From Linum tenue (lineage: Eukaryota > Streptophyta > Magnoliopsida > Malpighiales > Linaceae): a stretch of 64,000 nucleotides of DNA. Below are positions 32,420-44,276 of this stretch, in pieces. The DNA lies in NCBI GenBank assembly GCA_946122785.1, contig CAMGYJ010000004.1, positions 16,204,150-16,268,149 of the forward strand, in the 5' to 3' direction. Within the stretch, counting starts at the first letter, position 1. Every line of letters starts with the position of its first letter. The notes under the pieces were generated by a model. That model was given only the letters and a program-made list of their open reading frames with translations, had not been told where the DNA came from and did no database searches. The position numbers were made by a program, and so were the translations under genes.

Positions 32420-33037
32420 GGGGGTGCTATTCGTCGCCCTAAAAATCCTTATTCATCGCCCTAATTGTATTAAATTTATTTTAATGCCCTTAATTTATTT
32501 AATACACAATTACATGGACAAATCCTTTAGTCTTGGTACCCTCCATCTATAGTGGGATCTTCGCTGGGTTCTTCTCGCCGGGGGACGCCAAGTGGTACCT
32601 CCTTTCTAACAATTCCTCATCAACTGACAAGATACGAGATGAACTTCGCAAGGAGACCTTGCAGCTTGTAAGTGAGTGGCCTGGATGTCTAACAAGAATT
32701 CTCTTCTGACTTCCTAATGAACCAAGGGAATGCTAATAATGTCCATTCATTGATGAACGGGAGAAAATTTGGACGAGGAACCTCGCATAGTGGAGCTAAG
32801 AAATCAAGTGAGACTAGACTCAATTCTCTAATCATGTTTCCTTTTCTTCCCGGCGTCAGCAGCGGGAAGCAGTTCTAGTGCGGCGGCTTTGCCCAATGTG
32901 ACGGGTTTGGGCCTTGGGGTTGAGGGGGGAGGTTGTTTGCTAGGGTTTACGTTAGAATTGGATTAGGGGTAGATGTGTCAATTTAGTGTGGTTTAGGGTG
33001 ATGTTTTTTAAATTTTAGGACGACGAATAGCGATTCA
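32420..33037. mobile_element. Small MULE-like element in the Gypsy 5' LTR
   Basis: Inverted ends share GCTATTCGTCG: left GGGGGTGCTATTCGTCGCCC and inverted right TGAATCGCTATTCGTCGTCC. Flanking nonamers AATTTTTAG and GTTTTTTAG match at 7 of 9. The 3' LTR lacks it (its uninterrupted sequence at 37847-37870 reads AATTTTTAGCTATGATTGTC), which proves an insertion. It carries the fragment described next. Confidence 0.72.
32540..32695 (+). pseudogene. Captured fragment, possibly FAD-dependent monooxygenase
   Basis: One open frame reads VPSIYSGIFAGFFSPGDAKW and then YLLSNNSSSTDKIRDELRKE and TLQLVSEWPG. The spacing of W-Y-x-x-x-N, a stretch of Ser, and LV-x-WP resembles the middle of plant FAD-dependent monooxygenases of the CTF2A/MO1 group (VYWF...LVxxWP). 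The likeness is from memory and weak. It ends abruptly on both sides. Confidence 0.35.
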
Positions 33038-34183
33038 GTTTTTTAGGTATGATTGTCGGTGGAGCCTTGCTCAGGGAATTGAGCTGGAAAATGGGGGTAA
33101 ATTATATGCCTTATGGTTTTTCAAGTATTTGCCTTAAGTACTTTCAAGTATTGATTTACGTGATGTATGTGCAGTATTTGGTTCATGTTTGAGATTGCAT
33201 GATTATGTTTGATGGTATGTGCTTTGGTTAAGCTATGATTTGAAGTGAATGTGTGTTATTTAATTACCTTAAAGCTTTACGTTATGAGTGATTGTTAAAG
33301 TTTAAGAAACAAGTTCTTTTTAAGAAGAAACTCACCTTCAAGAAGGTGAAGTCGTTTTAAGTGTTTTTAGTCACTAGCGCCAGTCCGTTGCCATTTGAGA
33401 TTTTCAGATAGAGCAGCAGTATGCTCTTGAGACTTTTAAGATGAGCAACAGTTACGCTCTTGAGACATTTAAGATGAGCATTAGATATGCTCTTGAGAAT
33501 CGTGGAAGACGAGCCTTCCACGATAAGTTTAAGTTCAAGGAAAGCCTGGAGGGCTTCTCATACGTATGAGTTAGCAACCGGACTAGCTAGTGAGGGATCA
33601 CCGTGTTAGTAAAGTATTTAAGTGGAGATTTGAGCTTTAAGAATACAGTTTTAAGAGTCAAGATTTTTAATAGTGGAAGTACAAAACAACTTCCACTAAG
33701 TTAAGTAAAGTAATCAAGTATTAATAAGATGTTAAACGTAAGGGCGTAGAGACTGACCCCATTTCACTCACCAGTTTGAAGAGCTAGAGGAGTTAGAGGA
33801 GCAGTTAGTGAGCAGCGAGTGCGAGGGCAGCCAACTAGAGGAGAGCAGTATAAGTGTGACGGAGGATGCTTATTCAAGGTTTTCAGTAGCAACAACATTA
33901 GAGATTATTAGTTATTTATATTTATGATTATGAGTATAGAATGGAGATCATTTTGAGTTTTTAAGTATTGAGTTTGCCCATGTGTTAGGGCGTTGCTCTT
34001 AACTACAAGTGCGTGTTTTATGTATTTTATTTAGTAAAATTTTTTCAGCTGCAATTTAAGATTTGAGTATTTTATTTATCACTCCCTATCGGTCGAGCTA
34101 CTTCGTTCCTTCGGTCGAGTATTGCATAACCTCTTGCAAGGGAATTTTAGTAAAAGTAGTAACCGGCCGGGTTAAGGTGTTTA

Positions 34184-37100
34184 TTTTTGGTATTAGAGTC
34201 GGTTTTCCTCTGTTCATTGGTCTCCAAGGAATACTAGAATATCAGTCTAAGTTTTAAAGGCTTTTTATTAAATGGATTGGAAAATGAGTCAAGGGTTTTC
34301 TTTTAAGAGTTAACGGAATCTCCAGTCTACTCTAATCATAATAAGGTGAATAGCTATGAAGGTGCGACATGACGGAATGGTAGCGCGAGGGTGCGATTGG
34401 TTTAAGAATAAGCTAGGAGACGATTTAGTTAACACGTCGTGGTTTGTCAAATGAGAGATCTAGGAATATGACGATCGTTAGTAAGAAAGAAAGGATGTAA
34501 GAAACATGACCAACCCAAGTAGAATCTCAAAGGCTCTCAAGATCAAGTATCTAGTCGACATGATGGACATTAGTTCTTGAATTAGTTTACCAACTACTCG
34601 GACGTTATCAAACAGATCATCATTATCAACCTAGAGAAGGAAGGAGGAACGTTGCAAAGGTCTGTGGAGGTAGAATCAAAAGTGCGAGGAATTCAACTCC
34701 AAACACCAGCAAAGAGGTGCCAATTGAAAAGGAATACATCGAGGATTTTGAAGGAGTACGAGGATTTTACTACTTGGAGACAAGTGGAAGATCTAATAAG
34801 ATAAGACAAACAAAGGGGAGAAATATGAATCTCCGAAGGAAGAGCTACAATCACCAGATGCCAGTAGCTATGATAATAGGAGGATGTCAGGGTCTTTGGT
34901 CCTAAGTAGTGGCGAGGAAGAAATGAAGAGGTACCACGAGACGTCCCTCAACTAGTTTTAGTCGTCGATGGCTCGACGATATTACAACACAGTGACCAGG
35001 AGTAGTGGAAAGCTTAGACATTAAGACAAGCTATGTTAGTATAAATGAAGCAAAGGAGGAAATAAGTAGGTTACATGGAGTATGAAAGGACGTCAAGAAG
35101 TCAAAAGGGCAAGGCGGCGAGGAGGCATGGTCGTTTACATATGACGATAAAGGAACCCTTATAGATAAACTACATCAGTAGTGAAAAGGGTACATGACAC
35201 TAGGGAGTTAAAAGACAAACATCAAGATAATCGAGGTAGAGGATGAGCTTGGATCAAGAATAATAATGTTCTAGTGAACAATGCCGATCTAGAAAGAGGA
35301 TGGATTGGGATATGACAGACCCTACAAACTACTCAGATCACGAAAGGTCCGGAAGTTGTTGGTACCATTGAAAGGGGAATGCAAGAGTTCGCGATGATCT
35401 TTTGTGTGGTTGTCCTATCCTGAAAGGAGGGAGCACCTAGCCATCTAGGGTACATGAGAGGTGACAGAAGGAGGAACCTCAATAGTAAGTTGGAAATAGG
35501 GGGCTAAGAGCTGAAGTCTCGAAACTAGCTATAGGATTAAGTCATTAATCCAACTGAGTATAGACAATTAAGTGGAACGTTCAATAAATGTTCTAGTGAA
35601 TGGCATAGAATTCGAGGAAGCACATGGAAGTTCTGATGAAGGATTGAGAATATGTGTAGGTGACTCGAATTCAAGAAACTGCATAGTGGAGTAGGACGAG
35701 GAAAAGCATTACCAAGAAGGAGGAAATCATTAAGTTACCTTATCCAAGGTGCCCCACTCTGAGTGGGAACGGCATAATAGGATGTCATCCAGAGGAAGCG
35801 GCTAGTTAAGGATAAGTAAGACACGTTCAGTTAAGCCACTAAGAACTCAGACTAAGAGATCAAGGCCATATACAGGCATCAATCGAGACAAATGACGTGA
35901 ATGAGGTATGTTAAAGCATACAAAGGGAAACCCTCTATTGGAAGCTTTGACCCAAGCAAAACGAGAAGATACTCAACAGAGGTTGGTGACCAAATATAGT
36001 ACGAAGCAACAACAGAAGGTCAGTAAAAGTAAAGAAGCAAGGAGGACACCATAGGACGTAAAAGAAAGAAAATGGTGGTCATCGAAAAGGGGGATGTATG
36101 CATCTAGGAAGATAGCTAGGAAAGGTCAAAACAGGAATATAGAAGACAACAAGGACGCTTTAGGTTGACTGCCAGTGGAGAACAACTGATCCATAGTAAG
36201 TCCATCGAGAAATTTGGAACTGATTGGTCAAATTAAAGGTGGAATCATGGTCATCGAGAATAGTCAAAAGGAGAAACCTTATAGGTCAAAGTACATAAGT
36301 GAGAAGAGACTATAAGAACCTAGAGGTCAACGTCGAGGACAAGAAACATCACGAAGAAGGGTTGCGAGTAAAGAAGCAAGGGACATGTATTTAGAGAAGA
36401 TATTTGGATGCACTCAAATGGAGTCAGAACCGTTTTAAATGGTGAGGAGGTGGTCGAATTCTTGAATGGACAGGTGGGGCTAGAGTTTGGATACCATGAT
36501 AAAATTTGCAAGTCTTATTAGATAGACAAAGAGACCATCTCAAATAGCGAGCACTATTCTAGAAGTATCATGAGAGGAATTTCAGTTAAGTTCTAAGAAT
36601 AACATAAAGATACTATGAGAACTGCAAATTCAAGCGACAATAAGGGAGTATTAAGTTAGGCGGTCAGTGGTGAACAAGCAAGCCAAGGAATGTCATGATT
36701 CTTGAAAGAAGCATTAATTTGAACGCAAGTTAGGAATGCGATACAATGGATGCCTCTGATGCATACAGAAAATAAAAGCAGTAGTATGAGGTTTCGGCGT
36801 TAAGAAAGAAGTAACGAGGAGATGACCATTCAGTTTATGGTTAAAGAATAAAATGAAGTATCGAGGAAGAAAGTAAGATATACAAGTTAGGAGATACAAG
36901 GACCTAGGTGATCGATGTGGTCAACCACGGACGAGAATTACGTTAGAAGAGTTTTACGATCTAATAAGAAGGAGGTTAAGCCACCATCAGTAACCTTAGG
37001 GTTCGAGAGGGGCATTAATTGCGTATGTACCGAATAATAGGGATAGTGGGTGTCCGACATGAGTTTTAAGTGCATATGCGGTGTGAGGGGTTAAGAATCC

Positions 37101-37571
37101 ACCACAACATGCATGAGCCAATGAACGGAGGGAGGGATTTATATGACATGTCATACAGGTTAAAAAAAAATACATTTCCTCAAAGTATAGAGGATTACCC
37201 CAAACGAGGTATGATGTAATCACAATGGACAAATTTCGAGGGCGAAATTTATTTAAGTGGGGTGAAAATGTGATATCTCGATTTCGGGTTTAGGTTCAAT
37301 AACAACTATTAGGTGAATTGGATCAACATGTCCAGTCAAGTCGGCATTTTGTTCATCACTTTTGAGTCAAGTTATGAAACGAAAAGGACAGTGAGTCACT
37401 CAAGGTTATACGAGTGCTACAAGCTAAGAAAATGTATATGACCAAAGGTTACCAACGAAGTTGCTATGGTAAGAATAAATGATCGTGGGAAGGAAGATTA
37501 AGAAGGGTGTTGACGGGAGGATGAATTCCGAGCAAATTTCGGGGACGAAATTTTTATAAGGGTGGAGGAAA
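34184..37571 (+). other. Gypsy interior, purine-rich and non-coding
   Basis: The region begins with the primer-binding-like TGGTATTAGAGTCGG (34188-34202). The plus strand is markedly purine-rich for most of 34300-37200, with words like GAAGGAGGAAATAAG. No frame longer than about 80 residues exists on either strand and none is recognisable. Near 37228-37275 a first purine tract and LTR-like start (AGTGGGGTGAAAATGTGATA, then TCGATTTCGGGTTTAGGTT) precede the real one at 37545-37572. Confidence 0.6.
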
Positions 37572-39369
37572 TGTAACACTTCGACCTTCGGGTTTAGGTT
37601 TGACCGAACGATTGGATCGACGATTACATACTAAAGGTTGCAATCGTGGATTAGTAATAATAAAAATAATAACAATTATTATTGTTAATAAAAAACAAAT
37701 ATATATTTATAGGGAGGGGCATGGGGCCGAGCGGCCCACATTCCCCACAAAACCCTCATCTCTCAATATTCATCGTCAGTTTCACCACAACCTCTCAACA
37801 AGAGGACCGCCGCCGGAGCTGGGGAGAGCAAAAAGACGTGGTAGGGGAATTTTTAGCTATGATTGTCGGTGAAGCCTTGCTCGGGGAATTGAGCTGGCAA
37901 CCGTGGGAAGAAGAAAAGTCAAGAGTGGGAGCGCAACGCACCTCGCGGTGACCAGGGTTCGACGATGGATCCGCATGATGCAGCGGACTCCCCAATTAGG
38001 TAATGACCGCTTCTCCTTACTCGCCACTAGCGTCTATTAGAGATTGTTATATTGGAAGGGGCCAAGGGGTCTCGGGCAAAGAGATTATGAGCTGAACATG
38101 TCCAAAAATGAAAATGACACTGGGATATATGATTATGGTGGTTGTGATTGAGCACTTCTACTATGCTATATAGTATTGGTGCTTTAATGTACAACTTAAA
38201 GTTGTACCATAACATTAAATGTATAAGTTTAGGTTGTACCATAAAGCAATTTGTATCATTATGTTATGGTACAACTTTACAACTTGAAGTTGTACCATCA
38301 CATAAAGGTACAAGTTCAAGTTGTACCATAAAGGAATTTGTACAAAAAGTATAGGTACAATCTGAAGTTGTACCATAACGTAAATGTACAATTTTAAGTT
38401 GTACCATAAAGACAAAATCCTATAGCACCAATACTATATAGCATTGTAAAATTTCTCGGTTGTGATTATGCTTTAATGATGTTTATATGACGACTTTGTC
38501 CTCTTTCATGGGGATGGAAGCGTAACTCCATGTGTCCTTGTTGATAATTGAAGGACCATGAAGTTGAAACCCTTGTGTAAGAATTGGTTCGCGTGGTTCT
38601 GCTACCCATGATGATCATAGGTTAGTAATGAATGATTCTACAACTTAATTGACTATGTAGAGTGGAGATGATGAAAGCCACAAGTGGGCGGCTTGTATGG
38701 TGCATATGGGTAGTGATATTTGGTTTGCTTGGCCATGAAGGGATGGGTAGTTTGAGTGGCTACGTAAACAAGCTAAAGATATGTGACCAAATGGAGGCGA
38801 CCGAGCCAGCAGAATCCAGAAGTGGTAGTCTCATGGTATGGTTAGTTCAAGCCAGACGACATGAATGTTGAGGTGAGTGTAAAGGGGTAAATTCTACGCC
38901 TTACGGTTTTTCAAGTATTGATTTACGTGATGCGTGTACAGTATTTGATTCATGTTTGAGATTGCATGATTATGTTTGATGGTATGTGCTTTGGTTAAGC
39001 TATGATTTGAAGTGAATGTGTGTTATTTAATTACCTTAAAGCTTTATGTTATGAGTGATTATTAAAGTTAAAGAAACAAGTTCTTTTTAAGAAGTAACTC
39101 ACCTTCAAGAAGGTGAAGTCGTTTTAAGTGTTTTTAGTCACTAGCGCCAGTCATTTGCCATTTGAGATTTTCAGATAGAGCAGCAATATGCTCTTGAGAC
39201 ATTTAAGATGAGCATCAGATATGCGCTTGAGAATGGTGGAAGGAAGGAAAGCCTGAAGGGCTTCTCATACGTATGAGCTGGCAACCGGACTAGCTAGTGA
39301 TTGATCCCCGTGTCAGTCAAGTATTTAAGTGGAGATTTGAGCTTTAAGAATACATTTTTAAGAGTCAAG
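37572..39369 (+). repeat. Gypsy 3' LTR, first segment
   Basis: It begins TGTAACACTTCGACC right after the purine tract and runs to the CACTA 1 target site (AAG at 39367-39369). It contains about 1 kb (37900-38885) absent from the 5' LTR, including the hairpin-rich element at 38159-38448. Confidence 0.8.
38159..38448. mobile_element. MITE-like element with internal hairpin array
   Basis: Inverted ends TACTATGCTATATAGTATTG and TACAATGCTATATAGTATTG (right end inverted) are nearly identical over about 28 bp. Inside, variants of AAGTTGTACCATAA and its complement alternate about seven times, so a transcript could fold into several hairpins. I found no clear target duplication. It lies in LTR sequence that the 5' LTR lacks. 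Confidence 0.55.
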
Positions 39370-42300
39370 CACTACAAAAAAAAGAGTCTTTAACGAGAGG
39401 AAAAATTGACGATGGTATAGAAAACGGTCATTAAAAGACACTCTTTAATTGAGACTTGATTATTAATGAGGGTCTACTCTTTCCCCTCGTTATTGTCTAA
39501 GAATTACCCTCGTTATTAACCCAAGACACTATAACGATGGGCCTATACCGTCGTGATGACATTCACTGAAAATTTGGAAAGCCCGCCTACTTATTTCGGC
39601 TTGGCGGGTTGCTTTTCACTTTCAGATTTTCAATCGAAAAAGCCCGCCTAGATAATTGTTAAAATAATATAAGGTATTAAAGCTCTCTAACTTTACCAAA
39701 TCTCACTGGCTTCCAGAAGAAAAAGCTTTCCTACCTCGTTTCTTCATCTTCTCCCATCTTCGCCTAGCAACATCATCGACAGTGCAGCTCTTCAACCCGC
39801 TGCTCACACATTCCTTCCTCTGGTATTATTTCTTTGCCAACTCACTGTATTTTCTAGTTTTAGGGTTTCGTCTTTATGCTAGGGATTTTCACTCTTTCTT
39901 TCTCTAATGAAAAGAATCAGCCTCAACTCATTTTCCAAATCATGTTCTCTAACGCATTTTGCTGTTAATTTTGTTGTTGTTGTATGTAGCGGTCTAATGA
40001 TTAGGTTGTCTTTTACAATCTGGTTTATGCGGACTAGGTTAATGTATTCGCACAAGTTGTTGTTCCCCAGTCGAACTTCCTGAAGTTAAAGCTAAAATAG
40101 GCATAGCATTCTCTCACCTAGTTTCTCAATACGGCCAGCTAATGTTACCACTATTGATTAACGTATCATTTGAACATGCTAATGCTTTAGCTTCATTTAC
40201 CCCTAGAAACTGATCCGTAAAAGATACGACAAATTGGCTTAATTCTTTATTCTTTTCACCTTCAGTTAGTTCAGTTTGCACATGTGCTTGGCTTTCATCC
40301 ATGTAAGTGGGAAGCTTGCTTTTTACAAGGCCTAGACTCTGCTAGTTCTTCAGTTTGCATACGTATTCATCAACTTTGCTTTCCATGGCATTCATTTTTC
40401 CACATCATTGTGATTTGCCGGTTTTTGTTTCGTGTTGTTGCATACCCGTGTAATTCTTTTATGGGTCAGATTACTGAGTCATCCAAACGGCTGGTGTTCA
40501 ATTGAATTGGTAGTTCAGTTGAGGAGAGCTGAGATGTTGAGAGCTGTGTAGGAAAAAATGGGAGAAAAGGGTTTGAGCCTCTATACACAAAAACACAATT
40601 TGTTCTGTTGTTTTCATATAGTTTAAATACATAATTCTTTGTTGTACACATTGGTATAATGGTTAGGTTTTTTACCTTTATATACTAAAGTTATGTATTA
40701 ATTGTTTGCTTGTAGTGGCCTTATGTTGGGGATACTTTGAGTGTAGGTAAAAATGAAGTCAAACAAGGTTTTTGATGCTTCTAAAAGGAACAATGTGAGA
40801 TTCATTCAACCAAGTGCTTTGAGGAAAAATGTAAGAAAGAGGCAGTCATTTGAAAATATAATTTCAACGGATGGTGCTATCAATCATCGAACCATGGATA
40901 GCAGAGTTTCGTCTAGAAGAGCACATGGTGCAAGGACATCTTCAGGTTTGAACTCAAGTACAGAGTTCTCTCTTACATTAGCAAATCTATATCATCTTAT
41001 CTTTATTTATGATGGGACTAATTTTCTCTCATGTTATATTTTCAGTAGACACTGAGCCTATTGCTGGGAACAATGAAGATGAATTTTTCATGTATGGTGA
41101 AGGAGCAGATGGACCAGAAAGTGGTGAACCACTCATACAACAAGATTTTACTGGTTAGTATAGTTAATATTCTTTCAGTAAAAGCCTCAAGTTATTAAAA
41201 GTACATAACTACTCAAACTTGTGGAAATGGCTAGAAAATGCTCCACAATATTATGTCTACTGTGTCAGTTTTTTCCTAAGTAAGATTTAGTTACATTGTG
41301 ATTCAATGGTCTCGTAAACATCCCAGAATGATAATAGCAATAATAAAACATTTACATGCTTCTAATGGTACAACAGTTAGATGTACCTTGCCATTGTTCA
41401 TGGTAAAGCTATATATATAACAAGTGCACTGTGTAAATTTCATACTCTGCTTTGATTTATTATGCAGAACCTGAAGTGGTCAAAAAGAAAAAAGTGCGAA
41501 GCAAAAACAAGTGTAAACGTGTAGGTAAACTCAAAGCCGGAGAGAAGTTGTCAATAGTGTTCTTCCTCAACGGTCCTGTTGGGGTGAATCGCAATGAATT
41601 CACGAGGTATTTGGGTAAATTGGTAACTGATAATACCATTTGCCCAGTTCGTGTTCATAGTTGGGGAGAAATGGGAAATGATGTTGAAGATCATTTGTGG
41701 GCAGCTGTGAAGGTAATTTACTTAAACCATTATTATTATTTTGTTTGTATCAATGAAATTTGAGTTAGTAACTAATCTGATATAGGGATCATATTTTATT
41801 TAGTCATTAATATGCTGGGAAATGCATAACTCTCACTTTTATGCAGGAGAAGTTTACAAACCCTGAAATGGAGGCTTATAGGGGTCATATCTTCAAGAAG
41901 ATGGTCAAGGCATGGACCAACTATAGGTCCGACCTCAATCTGAAGTATGTAAAACCTTGCCAATCCTTGGAAGATGCTATTGAAAATGTGCCTTGTGGTA
42001 TACAAAAAGATGACTGGGAATGGTTGGTGACAGAACATTACTTGACTGAGGAGTTTAAGGTAAACCATATGACTAAACTTTAATAAGCTTTGTCATTGTT
42101 ATATCTAATGACTTACTGTTTTACTTGTAGAAAATAAGTGTTAGAAATGCAAATAATAGAGCTCAAGGATCAATGCCTTGTCATCTTGGAAGCATGTCTA
42201 TTGGAGAGCTCACATATCAAATGGTATTTCATTCACTTAGTATTTACCTACTATAATTTTAATTTCACTCACTAAAGATAGCAGTATCTGTGTGAATCAA

Positions 42301-44149
42301 GATTGAGAGGAAACACAAGGATGGTTGTGATAAGCCTTTATTCTTGTTGTCTGCTTTTGTTGTTCTGTTTACTCTTTTGCACTCCTATTTTATATTGTTT
42401 ATTAGTTTTGCTTTCTTTTCACCTGGGTTCACGTCTTATGAGATGAGCTAGCATATGAACACCCATACACGGCATGCTGCATTTTTCTGTCTTACTGGTG
42501 AAACTGTAATAGACAATGGCTGCGAGCAAATAACATTCGTTTAATTTATACAGACAGACAAAGAAGGAAACATGCCAAGTTTCACAAAAGTTTTCTCGTG
42601 CTCCCGTCAAAAAGGAGGAGCAATTGATCCCAAGTCAGCTCGAAAAGAGGTACACTGAGTTTTCTTTTATGTACTACACAACCTAAACTTGTATATATGA
42701 AGCTAATATAATGTTTTGTACTTTTATATAGGCAGAACTTATTGAAACCATGCATCAGAATCCTGGAATTAATGGTTTAGATCTGGTGGAGAAATGCTTT
42801 GGGCCACAAAAGCATGGTGGTATACTTGGATATGGAAGTGGGATAACACCAAAGGATTTAAGGACACCAAGAAATGAAAAGAATCCAGAGGTTGAGGCTC
42901 AACTTCAACGCAGTGAGGAAGAAAAGGCTGCTCTAGAAGAGAAAAATGGAGCCCTTGAAGCTGAAAAGGCAGTTATTGCAGCTGAGAAGGAAGCACTATT
43001 TCATCGTTTAAATAACATGGAGTCTAATTATATGGTTGAGTTAAGGAGCTTGAGAGAAATGGTCATGCTCCAACAAACTACTTGGAGTTCGTTGCACCGA
43101 CCACATGACAACCATAATCAATATATATAATCAGGTTTGTTTTTATTTTCTCAACTAATCTGGCTCTCTTTGAAATTTTGATCCTTTTCAATACATGTTA
43201 AATAATGCCTAATAGAGATGAACCAAGTTTTGACTAATAGGATCCCTTGATTTCATTAGAAATATACTAATAGTAATCAGGACATCGAGTATATACGGGT
43301 GTGCAGATTATGAATGCACACTTTTTGATTAAACATGTCTTCCCTAGGATACATGTGACTATGGATGAGCTAACTTGCTTTACTAAGTTGTGGCCTCTTG
43401 TGACATGTGAGCAGCAAGAAGTTTTAAGTTTATGTTTGTGGCTTATGTGTATTGCAGGAAGTTGCTACTTTTATGTTTATGCTTGGACTGATGTTGGTTT
43501 TTTTTTTCTGTGAACAGGTGTTCATATGTTAATGAATTTCAATGGACAAGGAAGCATCCAGATTATCTATATGCTGGATGGTTTTTGTGCTTTTATCCTT
43601 CAAGAACGTGTGAAGCTCATATCTCTTGTCCATCATTTTGAGATGAAGTTCAAAAGTAGAAATTGTTAGATTATTATCTAATTCTATATTGAACAATATC
43701 AGTGTAAAGATTTTTAACTTCGGTTCGTACTAGTGAAAAGTATTTCATTCTGTTATGTGTCTATATATGCATACCAATGGGATATTCATTTACATTGTTT
43801 ATTAATTATGAGGGGGATTCAGTTATTTTATAACTTATAACGACGAGATATCCATCAAAATTCTTCATTAATAATGAGGGGATTCAGTTACTTGTCCACA
43901 AATAATGAAAGGGATAGCCGTCGGCATTGCTCATAATTCCTTTCGTTAAAAGTTCATCTTCAACGACCGGAAAGCACTCCTCTCGGCAAAACTTTCTACG
44001 ACCGGTTACAAATTTCCCGTCGGTATTGACTTTTACCGGCAAAGCCAACAATGAGGGTTTGACTCCTGTCGTCAATGATTATTGCCGACAGTTTTTGTAT
44101 CATTAACGACCGGATTCACCTCTCGTTAAAAGCTATTTTTTTTGTAGTG
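39370..44149 (+). mobile_element. CACTA element 1 with Transposase_24 gene
   Basis: The ends CACTACAAAAAAAAGAGTC and the inverted right CACTACAAAAAAAATAGC both lead into TTTAACGAGAGG. The 3-bp target duplication AAG is at 39367-39369 and 44150-44152. The uninvaded 5' LTR at about 33650-33670 reads GAGTCAAGATTTTTAATAG, the exact empty site. Inside is a seven-exon gene (40753-43130). I find no TNPD-type (Transposase_21) frame, so the element looks non-autonomous. The 39600-40750 part is the transcript leader region and 43131-44149 the 3' region. Confidence 0.92.
40753..43130 (+). CDS. CACTA-associated Transposase_24 (Ptta/En/Spm) protein
   Basis: Seven exons join without a stop to give 448 residues: 40753-40945, 41046-41153, 41468-41712, 41847-42059, 42131-42223, 42554-42649 and 42732-43130. 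All junctions are GT-AG. The N-terminus is basic (KRNNVRFIQPSALRKNVRKR), exon 3 holds KKKKVRSKNKCKRVGKL, and exons 4-6 hold the plant Transposase_24 features: DDWEWLVTEHY, KKISVRNANNRAQ and FTKVFSCSRQKGGAIDPKSA. The last exon ends in a coiled coil (about residues 365-415, EEEKAALEEKNGALEAEKAV). Members of this family are accessory DNA-binding proteins of CACTA elements, not the catalytic transposase. The intact frame and splice sites suggest recent activity or selection. Start chosen as the first ATG before a good Kozak-like context (AAAATGA). Confidence 0.8.
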
Positions 44150-44152
44150 AAG

Positions 44153-44276
44153 ATTTTTAATAGTGGAAGTACAAAACGACTTCCACTAAGTTAAGTAAAG
44201 TAATCAAGTATTAATAAGATGTTAAATGTAAGGGCGTAGACTGACCCCATCTCACTCACCAATTTGAAGAGCTAGA
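44153..44276 (+). repeat. Gypsy 3' LTR, middle segment
   Basis: These 124 bases match 33665-33790 of the 5' LTR and separate the two CACTA elements. They end at the AGA target site of CACTA 2. Confidence 0.85.

Larger units (their letters stand above)
32091..34183 (+). repeat. Gypsy 5' LTR
   Basis: It matches the 3' LTR in blocks: 32091-32419 with 37572-37850, 33047-33660 with 37858-39366, and 33661-34183 with 44153-50332. It contains a 618-bp MULE-like insertion but none of the CACTA insertions, so it gives the empty-site sequence for both. An AAT-rich microsatellite lies at about 32170-32245 and a C13 run near 32292-32305. Confidence 0.82.
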
